64,000 nucleotides of DNA from Rhipicephalus microplus (taxonomy: Eukaryota; Arthropoda; Arachnida; Ixodida; Ixodidae), in the NCBI RefSeq assembly GCF_043290135.1, contig NC_134710.1, forward strand, positions 204,622,192-204,686,191, read 5' to 3'. Below, one piece after another: positions 22,372 through 35,199 of this stretch (position 1 is its first letter; every line of letters starts with the position of its first letter). The notes under the pieces are model-generated. The model saw only the letters and a list, made by a program, of their open reading frames with translations. It made no database searches and had not been told where the DNA came from. The position numbers were made by a program, and so were the translations under genes.

Positions 22372-22688
22372 CGGTGCGCGCGTGTGCCGCCGAATGTGCT
22401 ATGTTTCCCTTTTCCCTCTCTGCTCACTATCTTTCATCTCCCTCATCCCTCTCCCATGCACAGGGTAGCAAACCGGCTGCCTATAGGCTGGTTAACCTCC
22501 CTGCCGTTCTTTCCGCCCTATTTTACTTTCTTCTTTCTGTACACCATACCACCCAGTATGTCCCGGCATATCCACCATAATTTCCACTACATCCCCCCAT
22601 ATCCATGATAATTTCCACCATATTCACTATTATTTCCACTACGCCCACCGTGTTTTCCAGTATCCACCATGGCAGTTTTTCCGATAGG

Positions 22689-23325
22689 GAAGTCGCCCAT
22701 CAGAATAGTATACTGTGACTTTATTGTGTCAAAAAAGCTTTCAACCAAATGATCAGCATTGCTCGGTGTAGGCACGTAGGCATGTACTATCTTAATCTTG
22801 TACCTTCCCCGTTCATGATGCTAGCCCCCTCTCGAACTGATGCTTTAGTATTCCTCTATGTTGCCAGAGATATTCTTATGTATGAGAAACCCCACCCCTA
22901 GTTTTTTGTCAGTTAATCTATACTAGCATAAGACGCGTCCCTTCTTCAGTACTCTATAAGCCTCACGTGTTCCCCTTAACTTCCCTTAGCCCGATGACAT
23001 CTCAATGAAGATCCTCTAATTCCTCGAATAGGACAGCCAGACTAGCCTCACTAAATAGCGTTCTTGGTTGAAGGTAGCCAAGTTTAGATTCCACTGGTGG
23101 CCTGTCCGGACCCAGTGATTCTTAGCACCTTCCGCTGCGTGGTAAGCCTGACCGCCACCTTGAACAGTTGCTTCGCATCCGCTGGATAGTGAAAGCGAAG
23201 GGTTAATTCCTGTAGTCATGGGAAATAGTGGCGCTGTACTGCACCAGGGTGACCAATCTGCTCTAATAAAGCAGGTAATTACTGGCAGGTGGTCACCGAG
23301 GAGGCCGCACCGCAGACCTCTTATT
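22689..23325 (-). pseudogene. RTE ORF start and endonuclease N-terminal part, with 5' UTR
   Basis: On the minus strand the ORF starts at about 23219 with MTTGINPSLSL, then GGGQAYHAAEGAKNHWVRTG and WNLNLATFN, the usual N-terminus of tick RTE proteins where LATFN begins the endonuclease fold. Frameshifts follow. The region ends at 22692-22700 with YTILMGDF, the first half of the split catalytic motif. The 5' UTR (about 23325-23220) ends near an A/T-rich boundary, so the 5' end is approximate. Confidence 0.7.
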
Positions 23326-24184
23326 TTTTCTTTAAATCATTCCTTTATCACGCATTTTAAATAAATACATGATTTGGAATAATGTGGCATCTGCATTCTA
23401 AACGAAGTTTGTCATTTCATACCAAGCGCTGCGCTATATTTAGGTAGGGGTCTTGTTGCAACTTCATAGCACTGTAGAATACCTTCTGAATGCCTATCAG
23501 CTCTCAAGTTCATATGACTTGTAGCTCGCCTGGCCTTCTTTTCCCAACTCTTTGAAAGCGAAAGTTCCCCTTAAAAACAACCGGTGTGTTTAGAACTTCT
23601 GACTTTACGAGCTTAGGCTGGCTTAGTCTCCTGAATGATGCTCCTTATCACGCGTTTATTCTCAACTAACTTCTTCCCGTCTCACTCAAATTTGACATTC
23701 TTGGCTTCAAACTGTCCGCTATGTCGGATATTTCGAGTGCTCGCACTCCTAATTGGACGTTTCCTATCAACTGCCGAATTGCGCGCACCTGCATTGCGAA
23801 CTAACCAGCTACTTCTAAGTGATTGTTACGTTGAGTGGGAAATTGTGGAGCATGAAAATAACTGTGAAAAGTTTCTATCTGCTAAAGATTTGACAGGCGC
23901 TGTATTTAGGGCTGTATTCTATTTGTTGACGTTTAAGAGTTGTAAGAAAACTCTGGTAAATATATTTAGAAGTAGACAGTGGCCCTCCATTGGGAGTCAG
24001 ATCTACGAACTAGTACTGACATTTACGGTTACCCTAATAACTTAGAATAGCGGATGAAAACGTAAGGAGTGAATTATTTCAAATTCTACAGAGCGTTGAA
24101 AGGCAAGAAACTTCGTTCGAAAGTAATGACGTGTTTACATCCCTCACCACAAAGCGTCAGCTTCAATTGCTAGACCTCGACGAC
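23326..24184. other. No gene recognised; open frame at 23635-24045
   Basis: A 136-codon plus-strand open frame (23635-24045) has a hydrophobic N-terminal stretch, then no motif or family I recognise. There is no promoter, splice or repeat evidence in favour of it being coding. I treat it as chance. Confidence 0.3.
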
Positions 24185-25278
<1,094 letters not shown>

Positions 25279-25589
25279 CGCTTAATGAAGGCGAACTTCT
25301 CTAAAGAATGCTTAGCAATTAGAAACACAAACAGATGTGGAGCCCGTCCCACCAATCGTCCCTCGGTTGCTCTTCATAAGGGAGAGACTAAGCCGCAGAC
25401 GAAAAGGTTTTGGCAGATGCTTGCCGAAACAAAGATGGGTAGTGTCCGTGGCAGCTCTTCAAAAGATTCATAGGCATTCCTTCGATATGGGTCATTGACA
25501 AAGTTTCACTCAGAAATTGAGTTTTATTGTTCTTTAATATCAGTCATATGCGTACATCAGTGTCCTACTTGCTTTTTAAAGCCTTAATA

Positions 25590-25800
25590 GATACCAATTT
25601 TGGGTATATGGAGTTAAGAAAACGGCCGCAAGAGCACCATAGACATGACGTGTGAACCATAATGTGGAGGAAAATATAGTCATGATCTTCATGCTATGAC
25701 AAATAATTCATGTCCGTAACACGGTCATGCTAGTCATCGCAATTTCGGTAAAAATCCTAATCAATGTACGTTTTGGACAGCACAACACTGCAAGGGCTTG
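25590..25800 (-). repeat. Second copy of the composite-repeat leader, direct repeat of 24475-24670
   Basis: GGTATATGGAGTTAAGAAAA is shared with 24480-24500 in slightly different form. The two also share ATGATCTTCATG, AATAATTTCGTGTCC or AATAATTCATGTCC, and AGCACAACACTGC at the end. The two direct copies bracket the 600-bp microsatellite and about 310 bp of unrelated sequence. Confidence 0.7.
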
Positions 25801-26366
25801 CGTAAACCATAATGAGCACGAGAATCGCTCTCATTTGCTGTCCCTTGTTTAACATGTGCTTGAAAATAATTACCCTCGTCAGCTTTGAAACAAAGATGTC
25901 CTAAAATGTTGCGAATATATTTTTACAATGTTTTAGTTTCTATGCGGCCAGCTCGGGTTTCAAATAGCAAGCTCGAGTTGCACCGTGTGCATTCGTGCAT
26001 AATTTTTGTTATCAATAAGCCTTTAGATCATTTGTGAATATCCATGGTATTAATATTATTTTCATTCATCTTGAAAAATACGGTGATCACAGGTTTGTGA
26101 AAAACTGAATCGTCCTTGCCCCTTTATAACAATTCTTGATGTAATGAATTGGGCGTAAACATACATGATCGTTCGTTTGTAATTCATGAGTCACTCCACA
26201 CAGATAGTGCGCATTAGCACACCTATTACAGCGCAAATTTATTATAGTTTTTTAAAGGTAATATCGCGACTGTTATAACGTTTGTTGCCCTGATGGTTGC
26301 TTTGAACATTTCTGATTATGAAATGCACCTGTTTATATTTCGGGTCTCAGATTTTTTTTAGTAGTC
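25801..26366. other. No gene recognised
   Basis: AT-rich sequence without recognisable features. Confidence 0.5.
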
Positions 26367-26502
26367 TAGGAGTGTAGCCAAGTGGTAGAACACTAAGCTT
26401 GTGCCCCCCTCCAATTTTTTTTTCGCCATGGCATAGAGAGGAAATGTTGACAATATCAAGGGAGTGCCCCCCCCCCAAAGAAAATTGTTGGCTACGCCCC
26501 TG
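26367..26502. mobile_element. Second copy of the hAT-type MITE
   Basis: The right end TTGGCTACGCCCCTG and left end TAGGAGTGTAGCCAA are inverted repeats of the same type as at 1180-1343. The same inner order follows: GTGCCCCCCT, then poly-T and TTCGCCATGGCATAGAGAGGAAAT, then AAGG.GTGCC, poly-C and AAAATT. No clear TSD remains (TAGTAGTC against ATACAGAC). Confidence 0.7.
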
Positions 26503-28384
26503 ATACAGACAGCACATGTTTCCCGAAAAACACAACCATAGTGCAAACATGCGCTTCCCGTCTAACAGGGAGCAGGATTTATGTGCAATGTGCCAAAACC
26601 TTGCCGATTTGCCAGATGCACGAAATGGAATGCGTCAGAAAACGATGTCGACGTAAAAAGAAGTGAAAGCATTGGCTGATGTTTCCGCTTCTTGAAACTA
26701 TGTTTATATTAATTTTTTCGTTGCTGCGCCAAAATGGTTATTTTTCATACGCCTTGAAACGATCGTTTTTGCCAGGTCGAAGAGTACTCCAACACGCATT
26801 GCCGCATACCCAAGTTCGAAGAATAAAGTTGTTCTACAAGTTTTATGTAGAGTAACAAAAATATTTTGCAATGAATAAACAGATCAAAACTGTTTAATTT
26901 TTTGCTGCCAGCTGGTAAACAGTGCAATAAAAATCGCTATACGAGTAAAAATATACAAACAAAATTATGAATCTGCATTTTGAAGATAAATGACCCAGAA
27001 ACAGTACAAAATTATAAACACAGAAAATCAGAATCTAGGTGTGGCGTTGTTACTCACGCCATGTGGTGAAGCATAGCCTGTTTTTTATGCGACACAAGTA
27101 CACTCGTACACTTTTCACAGTAAATCTTTCTTTTCTTGCGATAAGAGCCTCCAGGTGTTTCAGTATAGATGGATGCATGTGATGTAAGTAAGTCGTCCAT
27201 GAAAAAAAAAATGTCAAATGAACTTCGCTATTTCGTCCAGCGCCTCATCTTTTCACGAATCACCTCACTTCGCTTAGATTGGTGGTCCTCTATATACATT
27301 CAAGTATACTTTATATCAATTTGCACGTCGTATTACAAAAAAAAAAAGAATGCTATCGCGTGCACGTCTAAAACGTTTCGCGCTGCTCCGTAGTCACTGC
27401 CTAGATGTACTCCGGGGGCCTTATATTCGTTGGAGAAGCTCTGCAGCCGGGGTCATCACACTGCGCCCCAACGAAGTGTAGACCTCGCACGTAACCAGAG
27501 TAGATACAAGATTGTGCACAAAAGTCAGCGGCTGCGCACTTGCGGTGGATGAGACAACTTGAGGTCCTATACAAAACAAGCTCATGAACGGCTGCGGATG
27601 TCTGAGGCTCACGCGCAAAATCGTCACCATACAACTTGAAGCTGAGTTGCTGTATTCCTCGATCATTAACCTCGTCTTCACTCGTTTTAGGTGGGACTGC
27701 AAGACAGTTTCGAGTAGCCCGTGTGTTTTACAGCGCTGGTGCACACCCATACACCCGTGACGACGACGCCATAAGTGAGTAGTGGCACTTGATGCAACCC
27801 TGTGTCTGATATGACAATACAAGCAAAATCAAAACTGCTGGAAACTGGCTGAGGTCACCACAGAAATTTGAGCATGCGGTGGACCTTTGGAAATAATTTT
27901 TGTAGAATAAATTTTGCCTTAATCCTAGCATCAGCTCTCTATTGAATAGCTGGCATGAATTTCTGGGCAGTTATTACAACTCAAACTGCCGAATTGCGAA
28001 GCTGACATCTTATTTTAAGTTTCGCTTGCAAGGGTTCTTTTCTTTGCAGAACATTGATGTTACCGTAACATAAAAGTGAGGGGCACGCACGTTTCATAAT
28101 TTCACCAGCCTGGTGCAATTTTCCGACAATACATGAACCTTGGTTCGCGCAACGGTTTGTTGAAAATCACTATGTTGCCAAGACTGGCAAATTAAAATTA
28201 TTCGGAAAGTTGAGTGGCTTGACTAACTACCAGAAAATACTGGGTACACGAGAAACAAACTTAACATGCCGAAAATGGCGATCCAAAGCGTCAATCGCCG
28301 CTGATCAATATAAGTAGTTCTGGTAATGAAAGAATCAACGTGATAGCGTTAAAGAGCTCGTTTTGCGGCAATTCTGGTGCCGGC
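26503..28384. other. No gene recognised
   Basis: Contains minus-strand open frames at 27401-27634 and 27421-27822 that overlap in different frames. Neither has a recognised domain. The former is Cys-containing and is discussed under rejected items. Confidence 0.35.
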
Positions 28385-28760
28385 TTCATTGGTTATGAGT
28401 GAAAAATTAGCTCGTGCTTACCAAAAAATTAAAAAAAGATGCAAATAAAACAAACAATAAAAAACTCAGGGCCTGTGTGGCAAGCATGCGTTTTGCCACA
28501 GAGCCTCGGGTCTACCTGCAATACAGGAAATATAAGTTAAGCATGCAAGTAGCTTGCATGCTTTACAAACACACGTGTCCTGAATACATGCTTCACAGTA
28601 CAACATGAAATATTGCTGTAATAATGCGTGGTACAAGCGTATATTTTCATCGGGCGTCAGAACATGGGACTATTACAATTACTTCATAGCTTAAAGTCAG
28701 TCACCCGCTACAAAAAAAAAAAAAAACACATGTTACTGCGCCTTTGACCTCAACGTCACG
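28385..28760 (-). mobile_element. tRNA-like SINE family copy 1, minus strand
   Basis: Homologous over several hundred bases to 33960-34400. Shared blocks are GAGTGAAAAAT, AAAGATGCAAATAAAACAAA, CATGCTTTACAAACACACGTG, GAAATATT, TGATAATGCGT and AGTCAGTCACCC. On the minus strand it would begin with a tRNA-like head, here reduced to ATGCTTGCCACACAGGCCC, followed by TTTGTTTTATTTGCATC. Confidence 0.6.
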
Positions 28761-29901
28761 TAGTGACTGCCTTGCAAGTTCGAAAAGATTTCACGCGCAC
28801 CATTGGCCGTGGTTTAAAGCATGCTACCCATTACACAGAATGCAGCCTTAAGCGAAAGTGTCACTGACACAAGCCGCTTTGAAGTCGTACTAGGGACAGG
28901 ATATTGTTATCCGTTCAACTCCTAGAGACAAAGCTTAAGGATCCTTCATTTTTCTTATTGAATCAAAGTAAAAATAAATTTGAGCCAAGCATACGTCATA
29001 ATGAAAAATGGTGGCAGTTGGCTTCATTTATTGTCTTTTAAGCACCTGTAAAAGCTAATGTGTGCACCAATCCCTATGTTTAACGCATGATAGCGCTGCG
29101 ATAACGCCATATCAGTCGCACATTGTTTCACTTCTCATTTCCACGCGTTCCCTATTACGAAAGCCCCAAAGAAAGAATATTTAGGAGCGAAACAAACCAT
29201 GTAGACAGTAAGGCAACGAGCGACAACACTTGCTTACTAATGGCATAGCATTCTGCCAGGCGGCGCGATAAGAGGCCACTCAGCTCTTCACGTCGTCGCC
29301 AAGTTAGTGATGCAGTGGCGGCCTTTCGTCGTGTCGCAGCACTGTCTCGTAGGCTGTCCTGTCGCAATGGCTGCAGAGCATTTGCCCCCACTGGAATCGT
29401 ATGCGCTATGAGCCACGACATCCTTCATTTCTGCCGCTGCGCTGGTGCGCATATGGGGCGGACGTTGGCCAACGACAGGCAGTGGTTTCGCCGTGATGCC
29501 AGCTCCACACGCTCGGCTGTTTTCGTAGTCCCGGAGCCACCGCGTGCTCTAGGCTTCCGTATGACTCTCTAGAGGCCGATTTGTCTGCGCCTCATAAAAC
29601 ATTGTACGAGGGAAGAAAAAAAGGAATGCTTTCGTGAATGCTTCAGTTCTGGCGAATCTGATGTGGCCCCAATGTTCCGAGGCTGTGTATATGACAAAAT
29701 TCCTGTCTGAATCCAGCCCAGACATTCAAGTAACGCGCGCATTTGACCAGGAAAAAAAACAATAAGTACCCACAGATTCTTTTTATTTAGCTTTACCGTG
29801 CATGCAAAGAGGTGGCTGTCTGCTGTGGAAATGAGAACCTTGCTGCTCGGCACAAGTCGTCTGATTTATGGGTGATACGTCCGAGTGTGTAAGGACACTT
29901 T
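28761..29901. other. No gene recognised; GC-rich patch at 29.23-29.57 kb
   Basis: A GC-rich stretch (about 29230-29570) with open frames on both strands (29155-29421 minus, 29315-29572 plus). The minus frame is Arg- and Ala-rich and could be an old transposase or gag scrap. I recognise no domain. Confidence 0.3.
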
Positions 29902-29902
29902 G

Positions 29903-29954
<52 letters not shown>

Positions 29955-30039
29955 GTGTGTGTGTGTCTGTGTGTGTGTGTGTGTGCGTGAGTGTGAGTGT
30001 GTGTGTGTGTGTGTGTGTGAGTGTGTGTGTGTGTGTGAG

Positions 30040-30127
<88 letters not shown>
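29902..30127. repeat. (GT)n microsatellite
   Basis: About 225 bp of GT dinucleotides with a few interruptions (GTGCGTG, GTGAGTG, GTGAGCATG). Confidence 0.95.
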
Positions 30128-30132
<5 letters not shown>

Positions 30133-33100
30133 TAAGTTTCGATTCGATTGACATTTTTTCTTGCCCACTTGCTCTACTACTCTTGACACAAGAGAAAGAG
30201 CAATAGCTGTTTACATGAATACCTAATGAAGAAAAAAATCAAATTATGCAGATGATATACCACTACAAACATTACCACAAACATACGTTCCAAACAATAT
30301 GGGCACTTCAAGAGAATTCATTATACCATTCATGTCGACGTTGTCTTGAATAACAAAAATATTTCAATATTAGTTGTCTGAACGTTTCTTCTGGGAGTCG
30401 ATTCAATTCTGGTATTGATCCTAAAAAGAGCGAACCACCAAAACTCTGCATTTCGGATCGTACATTCAAGTATATTTAGTGTACTAACTGACAAAAATAA
30501 GACGTAGATCACTTTTGAGAAGTATTTAGGCATGTGATGGTATTACCATTATGTATACTATGAAGAAATTGAAGTCGTTGTTCCTGTCTTCGTATAGCCA
30601 TTCGCAATGTCCTCTCCATGGCGTAAATACAGCAAAGTTACCGTTCTTGATTTCAATCCTAGATGCGTGATTTTGAACCTTTTTTAGTCTAATCACCAGC
30701 TACTTCTGAGGCTCGTCTCATATTACACAAGCATAATGCAAAATACATACAATATACACACAAAAACTAAATAATAATACAAAATACATACAGAAGTAAT
30801 ATACATACAAAAGCTAAAGATTATGACTTTATACCAGAGGCATGCTGTTCATCCATTGTATAATATGAATGCACAGTAGTGTATTTGTAGAAATAACTGG
30901 CTCCCTGTGCACACACCTTTTTCCTCCTCACCCATGATCACCTCTCATTCCTAGCACTATATAGCCAGCCGTACAGCCCTGCCTAGTTAGTCTGCATTCG
31001 CTCATTGTTCCTCTCTCTGTTTTGAAAATGGTGTTGTCGCTTTATCTAGCATTTAGAAATTAGCTTAGGTAAGCCAAACGTAATCTTAGTGCAAGCACGG
31101 GATTGGAGGCATACCATGACGTGCTTCAAATATCATGCAAAAGCATGTTCGATCCATTGCACAAGTTCACAAATGTCCTCTAGTACGCGTTACCAACTTG
31201 GATACAGTAATTACGCCGAGTTTCTGTACTGAATGTCGTATCACTTTTCGGAAAAGTATTCTCAAGCTCAGAATTCACTCTCAACTTGACGGTATAGGCA
31301 GTTGGTAAGTTTTGACACGCAATTTTGAGAGCTTAAGTAGTAATTTAGAAGTAGACTGGAATTTCCTCTCCTTCGGTCGAGAGTGATGTTCTTTTTTTTC
31401 AATTAGAACGAGAAATTTGCAAATAGTTACGCATGCACTAAGCTTTGAAAATGCCATCGCCAGCGAACCAGTGGCATACCATAATGTTGCGAGATCCGCA
31501 ATAACTCGCAGTTCTTGTAAGCCTGTGCTCTCTAAAGAAGCTAGAAACTTCAGTGCTGCCATGTTGTACACCCAACAGAAAAATTTAAAGGTACGCGAAA
31601 TGTTCGATAAATGCGCTATATTTACTATTTGCTTAAAAACATCACCTTCAAACGAATGTTCGAGCATGTAGTTGGAGGCGCAACCTATACATACACATGA
31701 TGTATTAACATTATGCGCTGTTACAGAGGAAATTCGCAATTCATATGGAGTCAAGATCCTGCACACTCTTGCTGCTGGGTATATATCATGTTCTGAAATG
31801 CCGCATGGAACAAAATAAACTTAGTAAAAAAAGCTTGTCACTTAACACTAATACAATTTTCTCATTGTCGTGCAATAAATTTAAAAGTATCTCCTGCAGA
31901 CCAAAAATTGATTTTCTCTCCCGAGTATTGTAGTCGTTCTTTGATATGTTTAAAACATTTCATTTCAGAACTCCATTTTTCTAGAGCGGTTGTGGTTATC
32001 TAATTAGATTAGATCCTAGGCTGACCGGAAGGCCTAATTATCTATGAACTCCATATTTGATCGACAGGGACCAACAGCGTACGTTTTTTGGAGCGTTAAG
32101 ATACAACCCACGTAGTCATGCCAGCACTGCGGCCAGTCACACGATACATGTAGAAAGTCGGAAGGCGCTAATGACGTCGTTATCGCACACGAAATTGAGC
32201 GTGCGACGTTAAGAGATCCGCTAATGGGCACTTTGCGGCGAGCTTCAGAACAACTACACTATATAGAAGGACCCAGATAAATCGGTTTAAGGGAAAGTTA
32301 TTTTAGTGGGACATGTAAAAACTTCTCGGCAATGAACTTTAGAGAGTTCGTCCTCGATACAGACTTGAGCAGGCACTGATCTTCGGAGTGTCTGTCTTCA
32401 CAATGCCCTTTGCTTCCCTGGAATCGCAATGTGACCACTAGGCTTGTATTTGGTCTGTCTTGTACACTGTGTAGTAAATACTGAATAAAGGAGCCTCAGA
32501 AAAGTCTTGGTAAAGAATAAAGAAGGTGAGTTTGGCCTGATTAAAGAAGTTTGTCTACAAAATTCAAATTGTTCCTTCTCACACTGTTGGCAGATCGTAA
32601 TGGTTGCTACGTAACAAAATTTCATTGGTGTATTCAAGAGTGGCAATACTAAGTTTAATGAAATTATCGATCGAAGGAGTAATACCTAAGAGAGACATAG
32701 CAACGATAGCCCCACAGAAGCTGACACAATGGTTATACAGATGCTTCGCACCATAAAAATTCTCTATTCTTCAGTTTTCATCGTACCAATAACAGGTACA
32801 GAAGAAGCGTGGAAAACGACTGGAGTGATACCTCCCTTTGTCGAAAAAACAGCGAAGCTGTATAAGCTATCACTAACTTGTTCACCACCGTGCTTAACTT
32901 CTCAGGGATGTATGCGCCACAGGAATTTGGCAGCCCTACAACAAAGAAGAGTAATTTCGATCGATAAACAAAAACTCTGCTCGGTGAAGAGAACGTAGCA
33001 GGTGAACGAGACACTGTTGGGACCTTGGCATGAGACAAACAATGAACGGTGGTCATAACAGGGGTTATAGCCTTCTTAAGAGCAAATGGACTACAGCTGT

Positions 33101-33289
33101 GGCTGTAACAATTGTCTCAGCTAGAAAGGATTGTATATACTTCCTTCTCTCATCGTCATGGATTGTTCTTTCACCTCCCCCAGTGTAGATTAGCAGGCTA
33201 GAGCATGCTATTGCTCTGGCCGACCTGTCTGCCTTTCTGTAAATACACCTGTTTCTAACTCTGCTCGGTGAAGTGGAGCCTGTGGAACG
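30128..33289. other. No gene recognised
   Basis: AT-rich sequence. Between 30733 and 30816, AAAATACATACA-type blocks recur, a small imperfect duplication. The minus-strand open frame 31281-31766 (161 codons) shows no domain and no context. I do not call it a gene. Confidence 0.35.
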
Positions 33290-33865
33290 CGTGAAAAAAA
33301 ACAAAGCAATAGAAGGAAAGAGAAACACAGAAACAGAAAGAAACAGTGAGAATAAAGACTAAAAATATAGAAAACAGAGGAAGGACCGAATAGATATTGA
33401 GAGTAAATATATGGAAAGATGCAGACCTAAAAAAGAGAGAAAAGCAGAGAGCTCAGTAGAAAAAAAACGAAAGATAGTGTAAGACCTAAAGAGAAGCAAA
33501 CAGAGAAAACGTCAGCAGAGATAGAAGGAAAAAGAGATAGGAAGAAAGATAGAAAGACAGAGAAAGACATAAAAGTGAAAAAAGAAACAGAAGAAACCGA
33601 GAAAAAAATAGAGGTGCACAAAAACTGAATGAAATGCAAATAAGCAAAAACAGAGAGAGAGAAACAAGCAGAGAAAGAGTGAGAGAAAAAGACAGAATGA
33701 AAGAGAAAACTTAAAAAAGAGAGATAGAAAAAAAGAAGGAGTAAAAAAGAGCAAAAGAGCGAGAAAAAATACACAGAGAACTAAAAAATGAAAAGAAACA
33801 GACACAAAAAAGAGAAATAAGGAGCATAGCAAAAGACAGATAAAAACAAAAAGAAACAAGAAAGG
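33290..33865. repeat. Purine-rich low-complexity tract, about 575 bp
   Basis: Nearly continuous A/G sequence on the plus strand with recurring AGAAACAGA, GAGAAAGA and AAAAAGAGA words. Long Phe/Leu/Ser minus-strand frames over it follow from the composition and are not coding. Confidence 0.85.
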
Positions 33866-33959
33866 CGATCAAGCAACGCGCCTCTTTCAGAATTTTCACC
33901 ACTAGTGCGAAGCTGCCGTAACTTTCGATAAGAGTTCGTTTCGCAAAAACTCTACCGTC

Positions 33960-34400
33960 TTCGCTTGTGAGTGAAAAATAATTATCTCTGCATTACCGAA
34001 AAATTCAGCATCTTTGCTTGACCCAAAAAGTGAGAAAGATGCAAATAAAACAAATAAAAACCTCTGGGTCAGAGTGGGGATCGAGATTGTGTTGTTCGCA
34101 CGAAAAGCGGGTGTTCTACCACATAGCCACGCCTCTGCTTCTGAATACAGTAAAAAAACTTATGCTAAAAAAAGCAGAGAAAGTAACTTTCATGCTTTAC
34201 AAACACACGTGTCTAGTGCACAAGTTTCGCAAAATATTATGAAATATTCCCGTGATAATGCGTAATGTGAGCGTACATTGTCATCGAGCTCAAGAACGTG
34301 GGATTACACAATGACTTCGTAGTTAAAGCCAGTCACCCACTACAAAAGGCACACACGTCACTGCACTCTTAAGGGCGCGTGGCCCTTGCACAACAGGTTC
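33960..34400 (-). mobile_element. tRNA-like SINE family copy 2, minus strand
   Basis: On the minus strand the head reads GGCGTGGCTATGTGGTAGAAC (partly), CACCCGCTTTTCGTGCGA and ATCTCGATCCCCACTCTGACC. These are A-box and B-box-like parts of a tRNA-derived promoter. TTTGTTTTATTTGCATCTTT and a TCGGTAATGCAGAGATAATT tail follow. Homologous to 28385-28760. Probably related to the tRNA-Gly-type SINE at 8.86 kb. Confidence 0.65.
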
Positions 34401-35199
34401 CAAAAACTTGATTCACTTAGTCTTTGGAGAATGCACTAGGAGCAGCTCATCACTATCGTGTTTAACTTCAAACGCGAAGCTTAAGGGTCCCCAAATTTCT
34501 TAGTCATTCAATCTGCATGGCATTCTATATTATCGATAGATGTGTTAGATTTCGTTGCTCGTAAAGCGCTGCCAAACCACTACAATCGAATAGCCAAAAC
34601 TTCGTCAGACCCAGTTTCTTTGTAAGATATCCCCCAAACAAGGAAAAGCAATTGCTGTTAACCATATTATAGAGTTTCAATGCATGCCAGGACGCTGCAG
34701 CGTTCCTGAAAAGCTGGCCGCAGACACAGTAGTAGATTGGGCCCACAATAACCGAAAGACAATCACTCTGACTTTTTACGCCACAAAGCACAGCTACTCT
34801 TCTGACAAGTAAACGAAAAGTCATCCTTTATTATTATATATGATTGGTTTAACATGCGAAGAAGCTCTATTCACTCACGTGTGTAACGTCTTTCGTACAT
34901 GCGTCCATGCGAACACTCCGGAACGCGTTTCTACTCGGTGCAGGTGTTGGATCGGTGCCAAGTAGGTCACGCTCCCACTGCACGTTGACGTCAAGCTCCA
35001 CTCGCAGTGCGCGCTGGCGTCACTCTCTCCCTCGCCTGCCGTGAACTCACCGCAGCGGCCGAATCTGCGAACACGTACCCTCGCTCGCAACACCTGCTGC
35101 TACCGCCGCTCGCTACATCACCCAGCACTGGAAAAACAACCCGGAACATCTCGGAAACGCTCCTGCTCCGAGTGCGCTGCTTTGCGCGTTGGTAACATC
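34401..35199. other. No gene recognised
   Basis: Decayed spacer; GC-rich from about 34880, leading into the endonuclease-like fragment. Confidence 0.4.

Larger units (their letters stand above)
20816..22688. mobile_element. 1.87-kb non-coding element with terminal inverted repeats, inside the RTE endonuclease
   Basis: The left end reads CCTATCGAAAAAAAACG and the right end, read inward, CCTATCGGAAAAACTG. Both ends then hold CATGGTG and the shared ATACTGGAAAACA further in. The flanks are AAAG (20812-20815) and GAAG (22689-22692), a 4-bp duplication with one difference. Taking the element and one copy of the 4 bp out rejoins ATGGGCGACTTT with ATTGCCAAAG, the expected GDF-x-AK endonuclease reading. 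No long ORF; it carries three 95-bp tandem repeats and a 15-bp stem hairpin. I cannot place it in a known superfamily. Confidence 0.75.
12515..23325 (-). mobile_element. RTE-clade LINE, near full length, split by two insertions
   Basis: The element reads on the minus strand from about 23325 (5') to an (ATC/GAT)n tail at 12515. Its own sequence lies in three blocks, 23325-22689, 20815-18446 and 12590-12515, totalling about 3.1 kb, a normal RTE length. The plus-strand signature near the 3' end, GACTGCGCCCACTGCAGAG followed by CAAAGGCCTC, is the 3' end familiar from tick RTE elements. One block joint is an exact 12-bp duplication flanking an I-clade LINE. The other restores the endonuclease reading when the insert is taken out. 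RTE LINEs encode one apurinic-type endonuclease plus RT polyprotein and usually supply machinery to tRNA-derived SINEs. This copy has many stops. Confidence 0.85.

Noticed and set aside
23635..24045. 136-codon plus-strand ORF
   Set aside because: No recognised domain, no splice or promoter context, and AT-rich composition like the surround.
27401..27634. Minus-strand Cys-containing ORF that looked faintly like a small secreted Cys-rich peptide
   Set aside because: No signal peptide, Cys spacing does not fit a defensin or Kunitz pattern, and an overlapping longer frame exists on the same strand.
29783..30189. ORFs of His-Thr or Cys-Val repeats
   Set aside because: Translation of the (GT)n microsatellite.
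30300..30690. Possible minus-strand LINE coding scrap
   Set aside because: A few residues looked LINE-like, but stops are frequent and no diagnostic motif is present.
31281..31766. 161-codon minus-strand ORF
   Set aside because: No domain recognised and an overlapping plus-strand frame of similar quality; probably chance.
33427..33902. Minus-strand Phe/Leu/Ser-rich ORFs resembling membrane proteins
   Set aside because: Translation of the polypurine tract; composition explains them.
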